24,723 bases of DNA from Magnetococcales bacterium (GCA_015229045.1 JADGCJ010000044.1:1-24723), one strand, 5' to 3'. Shown: positions 1-7,937, counted from the stretch's first letter. Made by a program: numbers and translations. The notes: generated from the sequence alone by a model not told the origin.

Positions 1-92
1 GCACAGCCCTTCCCCTTGGATCCCCATCCCAGTCTTTCAATAGTTTTGTAACTATCCAGTGTCCGGCAACGAATCGGGGTCCAGAGAGCTGG
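1..92. repeat. Left copy of a dispersed ~90-bp repeat
   Basis: The first 92 bases match a second stretch at 24565-24653 in the same orientation. The shared blocks, in order, are GCACAGCCCTTCC (1-13), GTCTTTC (32-38), GTAACTAT (48-55), a 22-bp identical block at 63-84, and CCAG-N4-GCTGG-like sequence to 92. The variable parts are short spacers between them. ATAGTT and AACTAT (about 40-55) can pair around a 4-nt loop. The 9-bp arms 76-84 and 97-105 can also pair, with one G-T wobble, so the element is structured. It has no coding potential. The copy probably continues upstream of the window edge. I read it as an interspersed non-coding repeat; whether it is mobile or regulatory cannot be told here. 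Confidence 0.75.
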
Positions 93-180
93 TTCCCTGG
101 ACTCCGATGCCAAAAAGCGCTCATGGCCTTGGGTGTGTCAGTTTCACATGCGCTTGCCCTGCGGTTGGGTACGGAAGCCA

Positions 181-197
181 TTTCAGGTATGCTGAAA
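181..197. promoter_or_regulatory. Inverted repeat upstream of recQ
   Basis: TTTCAG (181-186) and CTGAAA (192-197) are perfect inverted arms around a 5-nt centre, 60 nt upstream of the recQ start. No T-tract follows, so it does not look like a terminator. It could be an operator or an mRNA hairpin in the recQ leader. I found no convincing -35/-10 pair around it. The rest of 106-257 shows no gene or other structure I can support. Confidence 0.25.
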
Positions 198-257
198 CGT
201 TGTTAACCTGTAGAAGGACAATCCTGTGTCTGACTGCCAATTGGATCGCCAAAATTC

Positions 258-2210
258 ATGACGACATCTCCCCCACCAGAGCCTCCCGATCTTGCCGCCT
301 GCATGGAAACATTCTTTGGTTTTTCCACCTTTCGCGCCGGGCAGTTGGCGGTCATCGAGAGATTGTTGGCGTCACGGTCGGTGTTGGCCATCTTCCCGAC
401 AAGCGGGGGCAAGAGCCTTTGCTACCAACTGCCGGCCCTGCTCCTGGACGGCCTGACCCTGGTCATCTCTCCCCTGATCGCCCTGATGAAGGACCAGATC
501 GATTTTCTGACCAGTCGCGGCGTGGCTGCGGCCCGTCTGGACTCCTCCCTGGATGCCGAACAGACGCGGCAGGTGTTCGCTGCCCTCGCCACCAACCAGA
601 TCAAACTGCTCTACATCTCCCCGGAGCGTCTGGGCAACGAACGGTTTTTGCAATCTCTCAAACGCTGGCGGATTGCTCTGCTGGCGGTGGACGAGGCCCA
701 TTGTATCAGCGAATGGGGACACAATTTTCGTCCCGACTACCTCAAGATTGCACAGCTTGCCCGCACGATCGGTACACCGCGCATTCTCGCCTTGACTGCA
801 ACGGCGACACCTCCGGTGGCCCGCTCCATTACGGAGGCTTTTGCCATCACACCCGAGGATGTTGTCCAAACCGGATTCTATCGCGCCAATCTCTTCCTCC
901 GCGTCACCCCTGCGCCCGAAGAGGATGAGCAACGTCAACAACTTCTTCTGCAACGTCTGCGGAGTCGTCCACCCGAATCGGTCATCGTCTACGTCACTTT
1001 GCAGTACACGGCCGACAAGCTGGCCCGCTTCCTCTCCGAGCAGGGTTTGCTGGCTCTCTCCTACCATGCCGGCCTGGAGGCGGAGAAACGCCATCAGGTG
1101 CAGGACACCTTCATGGCCTCCGACAAGGCGATTGTCGTGGCCACCATCGCCTTTGGCATGGGTTTGGACAAATCGAACATTCGGGCCATCTATCACTACA
1201 ATCTGCCCAAAGGGCTGGAGAGTTATGCCCAGGAGATCGGGCGGGCGGGACGGGATGGCGAAGCCTCCCATTGCGAACTGCTGGCCTGTGCCCAAGACAG
1301 GGTGATTCTGGAAAATTTCACGTATGGGGATACCCCTACGGCCGAGTCCATCGTCTCGCTGCTGCAGGAATTTTTATCTCTTGGCCCCTGTTTCAGTGTC
1401 GCCATTCCTGAACTCTCCTCTCGTCATGACATGCGCCCCCTGGTGATCAAAACCTTGCTGACCTACCTTGAGTTGGAAGGGATCATTCAAGCCACCGGCC
1501 CGTTTTATGCCCTGTACCGTTTCCAACCCCGAAAAACATCGGCGGAGATTCTGGCCCGCTTCGATCCACAGCGTGCTGCGTTTTTGCGCGGGGTGTTCCG
1601 CCATGCCAACAAAAAGATAAAATGGCTGACGCTGGATGCGCATGAGACCAGTCGGGCACTGAACCAGCCTCGGGAGCGGGTCGTGGCGGCCCTGGAGTAT
1701 CTGGCACAGCAGGGTGACATCGTGCTGGAGAGCATGGGTGTGCATGAGGGGTACCGCCTGTTGCGCATGCCCGATGAGCTTGAATCCCTTTGGCAATCTC
1801 TCCATGCGCGTTTCATGAAGCGCGAGAAGCTTGACATCTCCCGGGTTGCCTCCGTGTTGGATTTTGCCCGGCATCGGCAGTGTCGTACCCAGTATTTGCT
1901 GGATTATTTTGGCGAGGAGCATGCCCCCTGTGGTCATTGTGACCTCTGTTGCTCCCCGCCGGGTTCCTTGGATGCCATTCCCTCTCCCCGGCAGCACTCT
2001 CTGGGGGAGACCGAAGCCAGGCAGGTGACCGATCTCAGGTTGGAAAGGCACGACTCCTTGGCTCATCCGCGTCAGGTGACCCGGTTTTTATGTGGTCTGG
2101 CTTCGCCGGCCACCACGCGGGAACGTTTGCGTCACCACCCTCTGTTCGGTACCTGGAAAAGTGTTCCCTTCTATCAGGCGCTGGTGTTCGTGGAGGTCCA
2201 TTGGTCTTGA
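258..2210 (+). CDS. recQ: RecQ-family ATP-dependent DNA helicase, variant domain order
   Basis: A 650-residue 3'-5' superfamily 2 DNA helicase of the RecQ type, expected to act in recombination and replication repair. Visible motifs: Q-motif region FGFSTFRAGQ (20-29), Walker A PTSGGKS (47-53, with Ser where most RecQ have Gly), DEAH box (145-148), SAT-like ALTATATPP (178-186), and motif VI QEIGRAGRDG (325-334). The four-cysteine zinc site (C542, C558, C561, C564, in DYFGEEHAPCGHCDLC context) lies about 160 residues further C-terminal than in E. coli RecQ (C380-C403). It follows the winged-helix-like part instead of preceding it. There is no recognisable HRDC domain; the tail (about 600-650) has a HPRQVTRFLCG-type motif. 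The ATG at 258 lacks a good ribosome binding site; ATG 303 is an alternative. The stop overlaps the ubiA start. The RecQ-like family call is firm; strict orthology to E. coli RecQ is less so. Confidence 0.9.
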   Translation: MTTSPPPEPPDLAACMETFFGFSTFRAGQLAVIERLLASRSVLAIFPTSGGKSLCYQLPALLLDGLTLVISPLIALMKDQIDFLTSRGVAAARLDSSLDAEQTRQVFAALATNQIKLLYISPERLGNERFLQSLKRWRIALLAVDEAHCISEWGHNFRPDYLKIAQLARTIGTPRILALTATATPPVARSITEAFAITPEDVVQTGFYRANLFLRVTPAPEEDEQRQQLLLQRLRSRPPESVIVYVTLQYTADKLARFLSEQGLLALSYHAGLEAEKRHQVQDTFMASDKAIVVATIAFGMGLDKSNIRAIYHYNLPKGLESYAQEIGRAGRDGEASHCELLACAQDRVILENFTYGDTPTAESIVSLLQEFLSLGPCFSVAIPELSSRHDMRPLVIKTLLTYLELEGIIQATGPFYALYRFQPRKTSAEILARFDPQRAAFLRGVFRHANKKIKWLTLDAHETSRALNQPRERVVAALEYLAQQGDIVLESMGVHEGYRLLRMPDELESLWQSLHARFMKREKLDISRVASVLDFARHRQCRTQYLLDYFGEEHAPCGHCDLCCSPPGSLDAIPSPRQHSLGETEARQVTDLRLERHDSLAHPRQVTRFLCGLASPATTRERLRHHPLFGTWKSVPFYQALVFVEVHWS

Positions 2211-3052
2211 AGCGACACATCCATGACATGCTGCGTTTGATGCGCGTGGACAAGCCCATTGGCACATGGCTGCTGTTGTGGCCCTCCTGGTGGGCATTGG
2301 CGGCGGCCTCGCCCGGGTATCCGGACTGGAGACTCTACCTGATCTTTGGTCTCGGCACCTTTCTGATGCGTTCGGCCGGCTGCGTGGCCAACGATCTGGC
2401 GGACCGGAATTTTGACCCCCATGTCGAGCGGACACGCGACCGCCCCCTGGCTGCCCGACGTATCACGGTCGCTCAAGCGCGATGGCTGTTGTTGCTGTTG
2501 TTGCTGTGCGCCTTTGGTCTGGTGCAGACGTTGAACGCCTTGACCATTCGGCTTGCCTTTGCAGGGGCTGGTCTGGCGCTTGTCTATCCCTACACCAAAC
2601 GTTTTTTGCGGGCGCCGCAATTTGTCATGGGGGCTGCCTTTGGCTGGGGGGTGATCATGGGGTGGGCTGCCGCCAGTGCCGCCGTGCCCCTGGTGGCCTG
2701 GCTCATGTTTGCCGCCACCCTGACCTGGGCGGCTGGCTACGATACCATCTATGCCATGCTGGATCGGGAGGATGATCGCAAAATTGGCATTCAATCGACA
2801 GCCATTCTGTTCGGGCACCATGACCGGCATGCCGTGGCCATCCTCTATGGTGTGAGCCTGCTGCTGCTGCTCCTGACGGGCCTGCGACTCCACCTGGGAT
2901 CCCTGTTTTATGTTGCCTTGGGTGCGGCTCTGGGCCATATGTCCTGGCAGATATATGCCCTGAGGGGATATGATCGGGCGGCTCTTTTCCAGGTTTTTTT
3001 GAGCAACCGTTGGACCGGCCTGATCATTCTGGCCGGTTTTCTTTTGGGGTAG
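2207..3052 (+). CDS. ubiA: 4-hydroxybenzoate polyprenyltransferase UbiA
   Basis: An integral membrane prenyltransferase that attaches the polyprenyl tail to 4-hydroxybenzoate in ubiquinone synthesis. About 281 residues, close to the E. coli protein (290). Family motifs: LMRVDKPIGTWLLLWPSWWA near the N-terminus, the first Asp-rich site NDLADRNFDPHVERTRDRPL (Mg-diphosphate binding), and the second Asp-rich site YDTIYAMLDREDDRKIGIKS-like with GIQSTAILFG after it. About eight or nine hydrophobic helices are evident, including Leu runs encoded by CTG/TTG repeats (2486-2506). The TTG start at 2207 is chosen because GGAGG at 2192-2196 is well placed and TTGA overlaps the recQ stop. ATG 2228 would remove residues before LMRVDKP and has no ribosome binding site. 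The gene is likely coupled to recQ. Its product supplies the quinone used by the complex I encoded downstream. Confidence 0.93.
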   Translation: MKRHIHDMLRLMRVDKPIGTWLLLWPSWWALAAASPGYPDWRLYLIFGLGTFLMRSAGCVANDLADRNFDPHVERTRDRPLAARRITVAQARWLLLLLLLCAFGLVQTLNALTIRLAFAGAGLALVYPYTKRFLRAPQFVMGAAFGWGVIMGWAAASAAVPLVAWLMFAATLTWAAGYDTIYAMLDREDDRKIGIQSTAILFGHHDRHAVAILYGVSLLLLLLTGLRLHLGSLFYVALGAALGHMSWQIYALRGYDRAALFQVFLSNRWTGLIILAGFLLG

Positions 3053-3079
3053 TTGCCTGATCGGGGTGAAAATCAAGAC

Positions 3080-4375
3080 ATGGTGTCACACGTCAGAGAT
3101 GAAAAAATTCTTTTGCTGGAGGATTCGCGGTTGCTCGCCAACGCCCTGAAACGGGAGATGGAAAAGCACATCTCCTGTCGGGTGAGCCTGGCCGGTACGT
3201 TCCAGGAGGCGAAAGGTCTGATTCAGCAGGAGCAGCATGGCTACACCCTGGCCGTGCTGGATCTCACCCTTCCCGATGCCACCCAGGAAGAGATCGTGGA
3301 GCTTTTTCGGGAGAGGTCCATCCCGAGCATCGTCATGACGAGCAAGTTTGATGAGGCCCAGCGCGAGTATGTCTTTTCGCGGGGGGTGATCGATTTCATC
3401 CTCAAGGAGGGCCCGGCGAGCCTGGAATACCTTTTTTCCCTGCTGGTGCGCCTGCACCGGAACCGCGAGGTCAAAATCCTGCTCGTCGATGATTCCCGTT
3501 CCGCCCGGGAGCATATGAAGCGGCTGTTGCACAAGCACAATTTTATGGTATTGGAGGCTGCCAACGGCGTGGAGGCCCTGAAACTTCTCGGCCAGGATGA
3601 GGAGATCCGCCTGGTGGTGACCGATTACAACATGCCTGTCATGGATGGCTACGAACTGACCCGGACGATTCGCCAGAAGTGGGGCAAGGATCAAATGGGC
3701 ATATTGGGCATCTCGTCGCACGGCGCCAATGTGCTGTCGGCGCGTTTCCTCAAGATTGGCGCCAATGATTTTCTGGGCAAGCCGTTTCTGGAGGAGGAGT
3801 TCACCTGCCGGGTCACCCGCAACGTGGAAAACCTGGAGCGGATCCAGGCCCTGGAGGATGCCGCCGTGCGCGACTTCCTGACCGGCCTGCATAATCGGAG
3901 GTTTTTGCGGGAGGTGGGTTTGCAGCTTTTTTCGGGCATGCGCAGCGGCAAGCTGGCCCTGTGCGCCGCTGTCCTGGATGTGGATTTTTTCAAGAAAGTC
4001 AATGATACCCATGGTCATGACGCTGGTGATGCCGTCCTGAAAACCATGGGCACCATCCTCAAGAAACATTTTGCCAAATCCGATGTGGTGGCACGTGTCG
4101 GGGGGGAGGAGTTTTGTATCCTGGTGGTCAATCGGTCGAAGGAGGCGTTGCAGGAACTCTTCGAAAATTTGCGCGCCGCCATCCAAAAGACCACCATCAT
4201 CCACCTGGGAACCACCATTCCCGTCACGGTCAGCATTGGTGTGACGATGCAAAAGGCCGACTCCCTCGATGCGCTGGTCAACCAGGCCGATGCGGCCCTC
4301 TATGTCGCCAAGCAGAGTGGTCGCAATCGGGTGGTTTTCCACGTCCCTCACGAATCAGCCGGGACAGAAGGTTAA
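3080..4375 (+). CDS. Two-receiver response regulator with GGDEF diguanylate cyclase domain
   Basis: 431 residues with order REC-REC-GGDEF, the PleD-like arrangement. REC1 (about 8-125) has LLLEDS and a phosphoacceptor Asp61 in VLDLTLPD. REC2 (about 132-250) has LLVDDS, Asp182 in TDYNMPVMDG, SSHG and Lys234 in GKPF. The cyclase domain (about 262-425) has DFLTGLHNRRF, DVDFFKKVNDTHGHDAGD and the active-site GGEEF (341-345), so it is predicted to make cyclic di-GMP from two GTP. The usual allosteric inhibitory RxxD five residues before GGEEF reads AKSD (332-335), so product inhibition may be absent. ATG 3080 follows GGGGTGA with good spacing; a TTG at 3053 immediately after the ubiA stop is less likely. 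No histidine kinase is adjacent. The hemerythrin gene starts 4 nt after the stop, which suggests that the two work together. Confidence 0.9.
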   Translation: MVSHVRDEKILLLEDSRLLANALKREMEKHISCRVSLAGTFQEAKGLIQQEQHGYTLAVLDLTLPDATQEEIVELFRERSIPSIVMTSKFDEAQREYVFSRGVIDFILKEGPASLEYLFSLLVRLHRNREVKILLVDDSRSAREHMKRLLHKHNFMVLEAANGVEALKLLGQDEEIRLVVTDYNMPVMDGYELTRTIRQKWGKDQMGILGISSHGANVLSARFLKIGANDFLGKPFLEEEFTCRVTRNVENLERIQALEDAAVRDFLTGLHNRRFLREVGLQLFSGMRSGKLALCAAVLDVDFFKKVNDTHGHDAGDAVLKTMGTILKKHFAKSDVVARVGGEEFCILVVNRSKEALQELFENLRAAIQKTTIIHLGTTIPVTVSIGVTMQKADSLDALVNQADAALYVAKQSGRNRVVFHVPHESAGTEG

Positions 4376-4379
4376 GTGC

Positions 4380-4793
4380 ATGACGTCTCCCCTCTGGGAT
4401 GAAAAATATGCCATCGGCATAGAGTCTATCGACACGCACCATAAAAATCTGGCCCAGGCTCTGGATGATCTGGTGATCGCCGCCATCACCCAGGAGGAGG
4501 AGCAGGTGCGCGGCGTTTTCGATGCCATAGCCCGTTATGTCGATGAACATTTTCAGGATGAGGAGAGACTCATGGCCCTGGCCCATTATCCGGATCTGGA
4601 AGCGCATCAGTTGCTGCATGCGCAGTTCAGGATTCGTTTTCACAAGATTGCCATGGATTTTTCGGCTGGTCGGGTTCCCGAAACCGTCATTGCCCTGCAA
4701 CATATCCTTTATGGGTGGCTGTTTCAGCATATTTTTCACGCCGATCAGGATTATCGGCCCTGGGTGCTGCGCCTGGAGGGTGTCTCCCGATGA
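4380..4793 (+). CDS. Bacteriohemerythrin
   Basis: A 137-residue single-domain hemerythrin, the usual length for the bacterial family, expected to bind O2 (or NO) at a non-heme di-iron centre in the cytoplasm. All seven expected iron ligands are present at standard spacing: His21 (IDTHHKNL), His57 and Glu61 (DEHFQDEE), His76 and His80 (HQLLH), His117 and Asp122 (HIFHADQD). The N-terminal SPLWDEKYAIGIESID is typical. The ATG at 4380 follows AAGG and lies 4 nt after the diguanylate cyclase stop. The stop codon overlaps the next start (ATGA), so the three genes look translationally coupled. Stand-alone hemerythrins next to cyclic di-GMP genes often link oxygen to behaviour; that role here is inferred from position. 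Confidence 0.92.
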   Translation: MTSPLWDEKYAIGIESIDTHHKNLAQALDDLVIAAITQEEEQVRGVFDAIARYVDEHFQDEERLMALAHYPDLEAHQLLHAQFRIRFHKIAMDFSAGRVPETVIALQHILYGWLFQHIFHADQDYRPWVLRLEGVSR

Positions 4794-5167
4794 TCTCCAA
4801 GACCCTGTTCATCACCTGCGATTTGTTCGACGCCGCTGCCCGCATCGAGGCGCAGTTGGGAGCCGAAGAGTTTGCCAGGGAGTTTCTGCCCCGGTTGCGC
4901 AGGATTCACGACAATCTGGTCCAAGGGCCCAATCCTGACCTGAGCATCCCTCTGGTGGATGCGTTGGAGTGGGGGTTTCACAGCCCGATCCAGCCGGTCA
5001 TCGAGACCCTGATCCATGCCCAACGTTTCGATTGGCGCTTCATCACGGGTCGCAGACGACGTTTCAGGGCATTGGCTCCTGGCCAGCCTGTGCCACCCGC
5101 CCTGGCCGATCTTTGGCAGAAGGCTTTGGCCAGGTCCACGCAGGTTACGAGTCGCAACACGCCATGA
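4790..5167 (+). CDS. Conserved-looking hypothetical protein, 125 residues
   Basis: I do not recognise a family. The product (start MISKTLFITCDLF) is soluble, with no signal peptide or membrane segment. It has a mainly helical appearance, an acidic N-terminal half and a very basic stretch GRRRRFRA near residue 84. The middle part contains LVDALEWGFHSPIQPVIETL. Cys10 is its only cysteine. The start is chosen from the ATGA overlap with the hemerythrin stop. Its own stop overlaps the start of the NnrS-like gene by ATGA, so it is held between two coupled genes, which argues that it is real. The context suggests a small accessory to hemerythrin or NnrS function, but this is only positional. Confidence 0.7.
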   Translation: MISKTLFITCDLFDAAARIEAQLGAEEFAREFLPRLRRIHDNLVQGPNPDLSIPLVDALEWGFHSPIQPVIETLIHAQRFDWRFITGRRRRFRALAPGQPVPPALADLWQKALARSTQVTSRNTP

Positions 5168-6351
5168 AAAACATGATTTTTCCCGTCATACCGCCGCCGC
5201 CCCCTACCCCCATCACCCGGGAGCCGGTGGCGCACCGTTTCTGGGGAGGGGGTCTGCTGGCGATGGTGGTTGGTTTTGCGCTGGGGATCCATCTCTGGGG
5301 TCAGCAGTGGGGGCTCTTTTCCTGGACGAACGCCTATCCGGATCTGCGACTGCTGCATGGCAGGGTACAGTTCATCTTGTTTGTCGGCTCGTTCATCCTC
5401 GGCTTTGCGTTGCAGGCCGGTCCGCATGTGATCGGAGGAACGCCGCCGCCGTCCCGCTCCGTGTTGCCATTACTGTTCCCCTTGTGGTTTGGCTTTTTGC
5501 TGGGGATGATTCCGGATCCGGCCGTGCAGTTTGTTGGCAATATTTTGATTTCAATTGTTTTCTTTAAGTCCTCCGTTGCCTTGGCTGGGGTGGTGCGTAC
5601 CGCTGATCCGCAGCGCGCCTTGCCGGTGGGCATACCGCTGGTCATCGGTGTGGCCGCGTTCGGCGCACTACCCTGGCTGCCGCTGGGCGAGCCGGGTTGG
5701 GCCCTGGCTGCGCTGCTGACCGGGCCGGTCTCTTGCATTCTGGCTGTTGTGCAGCATCTGGTCGCCAACATTCTGGGGGGGCATCGTCCATCGGGGAGGC
5801 CTGCACATCTTTTTACCATGGCCTGGTTTGTCGCCTGGCTGGCCGCCTGGGGATCGGCATGGGTGTGGATTCCCTGGTCGTGGACAGGTCTCCTTTGGAC
5901 CGTGATCACCTTGTGGCTCATCGTTGCTGTCCGCCTGTTTCCGGTTTTGCGGGGGCGGCCTGTGGAGTCGATCGGGGTGGCCCTGGTTGCTGGTCTGCTC
6001 TCTCTGCCCCTGGCTGGAGTCTTGCTGTTTTTTGTGGGCACACCTGCCCTGGATGCTGCCCTGCACCTCGTCGCCACCGGCATGGTGGTCACGTTGATCC
6101 TCGGTGTCACGGCCCGGGTGGCCGGATTTTTTTCCGGAGGCCTGGTCATGCACGATCGTCTGTTGTCTCTCTTGCTGGTGGCGTGGATGGGGGTGGTCTT
6201 GGTGCGCAGCGCCGTTCCCCTGGGCATCTTGTCCGGGGAGTTCTGGGTGCCTGGGGCCTCTCTCCTGGCTGCCTCCGTGCTGGTTTTTTGGGTGGTTCGG
6301 GTCAGCGGGCGGTTGTTGGCTTTCGGGCGACGTGCGGCGAAACATGCTTGA
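5164..6351 (+). CDS. NnrS-family-like heme/copper membrane protein
   Basis: 395 residues, almost entirely hydrophobic with about 12 predicted membrane helices after a proline-rich cytoplasmic N-terminus. Features that suggest NnrS are LLHGRVQFILFVGSFILGFALQAGPHVIGG near residues 60-90 and the later LHLVATGMVVTLILGVTARVAGFFSGG. These correspond to the family's His-containing GF(x)AGF and HALTVG..MTRV regions. NnrS proteins are heme- and copper-containing membrane proteins linked to resistance to nitric oxide. The match is by pattern only and the protein seems divergent. ATG 5164 overlaps the preceding stop (ATGA). It is the last gene of the upstream run; 172 nt separate it from nuoA. A role beside hemerythrin in NO or O2 handling is inferred. 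Confidence 0.72.
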   Translation: MKNMIFPVIPPPPPTPITREPVAHRFWGGGLLAMVVGFALGIHLWGQQWGLFSWTNAYPDLRLLHGRVQFILFVGSFILGFALQAGPHVIGGTPPPSRSVLPLLFPLWFGFLLGMIPDPAVQFVGNILISIVFFKSSVALAGVVRTADPQRALPVGIPLVIGVAAFGALPWLPLGEPGWALAALLTGPVSCILAVVQHLVANILGGHRPSGRPAHLFTMAWFVAWLAAWGSAWVWIPWSWTGLLWTVITLWLIVAVRLFPVLRGRPVESIGVALVAGLLSLPLAGVLLFFVGTPALDAALHLVATGMVVTLILGVTARVAGFFSGGLVMHDRLLSLLLVAWMGVVLVRSAVPLGILSGEFWVPGASLLAASVLVFWVVRVSGRLLAFGRRAAKHA

Positions 6352-6523
6352 AAGAGACTCCGAATGGACTCGGTTTCAAACGGGGCGGGGCAATTTATTT
6401 ATTGGGCCAGAATGTGTGTGACGACTTGACGACTTTGTATCGTTAATGTTACTTGTCCCGAACGCGCTGTCCCGGCCTCGCGTGGGTGTGACGTTGCCGG
6501 GAACCGATACGGAAAGGACGACG
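6352..6523 (+). promoter_or_regulatory. nuo operon leader, probable promoter region
   Basis: This is the only sizeable gap (172 nt) before the 14-gene nuo operon, so the operon promoter most likely lies here. A tandem 8-bp direct repeat, GACGACTT twice, occupies 6420-6435. It creates a TTGACG (6426-6431) that resembles a -35 box, but no good -10 box sits 16-18 nt downstream. The stretch around 6391-6402 is AT-rich. GGAAAGGA (6511-6518) is the nuoA ribosome binding site. No terminator-like hairpin for the upstream gene was found. Confidence 0.4.
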
Positions 6524-6880
6524 ATGCTGGAAAATTATTTTCCGATCCTGGTCTTTCTCTTTGTGGCGGGCGGACTGGGTGTTTTCATGCTGGCCGGCTC
6601 CTATTTTTTGGGGTTCAAGCGTCCGAATGCCGAGAAGGAGAGCCAGTACGAGTGCGGCTTCAGCCCCATGGAGCGGATCCGGGTTCCGTTTGACGTTCGT
6701 TATTATCTTTTGGCCATTTTGTTTATTGTGTTCGACATTGAAACGGCGTTCATGTTCCCCTGGGCCGTGGCCTTTCGGGATATTGGCTTCATCGGTTTTG
6801 TCGAGATGGTCCTGTTTTTGGCCGTGCTGTTGGTCGGGTATGCCTACGCCTGGAAAAAGGGGGCCTTGGAATGGGAATGA
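6524..6880 (+). CDS. nuoA: NADH-quinone oxidoreductase subunit A
   Basis: A small membrane subunit of proton-pumping complex I (118 residues, usual size). It has three helices (about 6-30, 62-85, 88-110) and the conserved loop [32 protein letters not shown]. The loop Cys and the following Asp/Glu pair lie near the quinone channel in characterised enzymes. The start ATG 6524 is preceded by GGAAAGGA and gives the normal length; an upstream in-frame extension to 6446 has no family counterpart. It is the first gene of nuoA-N and overlaps nuoB. Confidence 0.96.
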   Translation: MLENYFPILVFLFVAGGLGVFMLAGSYFLGFKRPNAEKESQYECGFSPMERIRVPFDVRYYLLAILFIVFDIETAFMFPWAVAFRDIGFIGFVEMVLFLAVLLVGYAYAWKKGALEWE

Positions 6881-7380
6881 TCGAGGAAGTTCGCCAGGAG
6901 TTGGACACCCGGGGCTTCATGCTGACCGGGGTGGACAGGCTGGTCAACTGGGCGCGGACCTCTTCCATGTGGCCGATGACTTTCGGTCTGGCCTGCTGCG
7001 CGGTGGAGTTCATGCAGGCCGGCGGCAGCCGCTACGACCTGGATCGCTTTGGCATGGTGCCCCGGGGCAGTCCCCGGCAGTCGGACGTCATGATCGTGGC
7101 CGGCACCCTGACCAACAAGATGGCCCCGGTCCTGCGCAAGCTCTACGACCAGATGCCGGAACCGCGCTGGGTCATCTCCATGGGCTCCTGTGCCAACGGC
7201 GGCGGCTACTATCACTACTCCTACTCGGTCGTGCGGGGATGTGGCCGGATCGTGCCGGTGGATATCTATGTACCAGGGTGCCCGCCAACGGCTGAGGCGC
7301 TGCTGTACGGCATTTTGCAACTGCACCGGAAGATTCATCGCACCCATACTTTCTCGACCGGCTGGGGTGCCCGGACATGA
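6871..7380 (+). CDS. nuoB: NADH-quinone oxidoreductase subunit B (cluster N2)
   Basis: The subunit holding the terminal [4Fe-4S] cluster N2, which passes electrons to quinone. 169 residues. Ligands: the adjacent pair Cys42-Cys43 ([10 protein letters not shown]), Cys107 ([10 protein letters not shown]) and Cys137 ([11 protein letters not shown]). The segment [17 protein letters not shown] is typical. The start may be ATG 6871 (10-bp overlap with nuoA) or ATG 6877, whose ATGA overlaps the nuoA stop; both give near-identical proteins. The stop overlaps nuoC. Confidence 0.97.
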   Translation: MGMIEEVRQELDTRGFMLTGVDRLVNWARTSSMWPMTFGLACCAVEFMQAGGSRYDLDRFGMVPRGSPRQSDVMIVAGTLTNKMAPVLRKLYDQMPEPRWVISMGSCANGGGYYHYSYSVVRGCGRIVPVDIYVPGCPPTAEALLYGILQLHRKIHRTHTFSTGWGART

Positions 7381-7937
7381 CGCCCGAAAAGTTGACCCAT
7401 CTGGAGAAGGTTCTGGGTGAGAGACTGCCCCGATTGGCGGGGGAGCGGGCCGGGATGGCGCTGGTGATCCGGGTGGCCCCGGAGGATCTTGTGTCCACCA
7501 TGACGGCCCTGCGCGACGATCCGGAGCTGAATTTTCGTCTGCTGGTCGATCTGGCCGGGGTCCACTATCCGGGACGGGACAAGCCTCTGGAGGTGGTGTA
7601 TCAGCTGTTGTCGGTGCATCGCAACCATCGCCTGCGGGTGAAGGTGGCGGTCCAGGACGGGGAGTCGCTTCCCTCGGTGATCGGGGTGTGGAGCAGCGCC
7701 AACTGGTATGAACGGGAAGCCTATGAAATGTTTGGTATTCTCTTTTCTGGTCATCCCGACCTGCGCCGTCTGTTGACGGAGTATGATTTTTCCGGCTACC
7801 CCTTGCGCAAGGAGTTTCCAGTGACGGGTCGTTTTGAGGTCAGGTACGACCCGGACCAGGCGCGGGTGGTGCGCGAACCGACCCGACTGAGTCTCCCGGA
7901 GCGGGAGTACTACGGTCGGCAACGGCCCCGATCCTGA
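7377..7937 (+). CDS. nuoC: NADH-quinone oxidoreductase subunit C
   Basis: The 30-kDa peripheral-arm subunit that packs between NuoB, NuoD and NuoI; it carries no cofactor. 186 residues. The family signature is visible as [22 protein letters not shown] (about 121-142), with Glu where Asp is usual before MFGI. It is followed by [19 protein letters not shown]. nuoC is a separate gene, not fused to nuoD as in E. coli. ATG 7377 overlaps the nuoB stop (ATGA). Confidence 0.96.
   Translation: MTPEKLTHLEKVLGERLPRLAGERAGMALVIRVAPEDLVSTMTALRDDPELNFRLLVDLAGVHYPGRDKPLEVVYQLLSVHRNHRLRVKVAVQDGESLPSVIGVWSSANWYEREAYEMFGILFSGHPDLRRLLTEYDFSGYPLRKEFPVTGRFEVRYDPDQARVVREPTRLSLPEREYYGRQRPRS

Noticed and set aside
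59..928. A 289-codon + strand frame across the repeat and the start of recQ
   Set aside because: It overlaps recQ in another frame and its product is low in structure and rich in Pro/Arg/Cys; it is a shadow frame.
2486..2506. CTG/TTG triplet microsatellite in ubiA
   Set aside because: It encodes a Leu run in a membrane helix, which is ordinary for this protein; no sign of frame variation.
3053..3079. TTG 3053 as the diguanylate cyclase start
   Set aside because: ATG 3080 has a well-spaced GGGGTGA and gives the normal start of a receiver domain.
6426..6454. TTGACG as a -35 box of a sigma-70 promoter for nuo
   Set aside because: The hexamers 15-18 nt downstream are poor (TTACTT, TGTTAC); TAATGT is only 12 nt away. 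Kept only as a general leader region.
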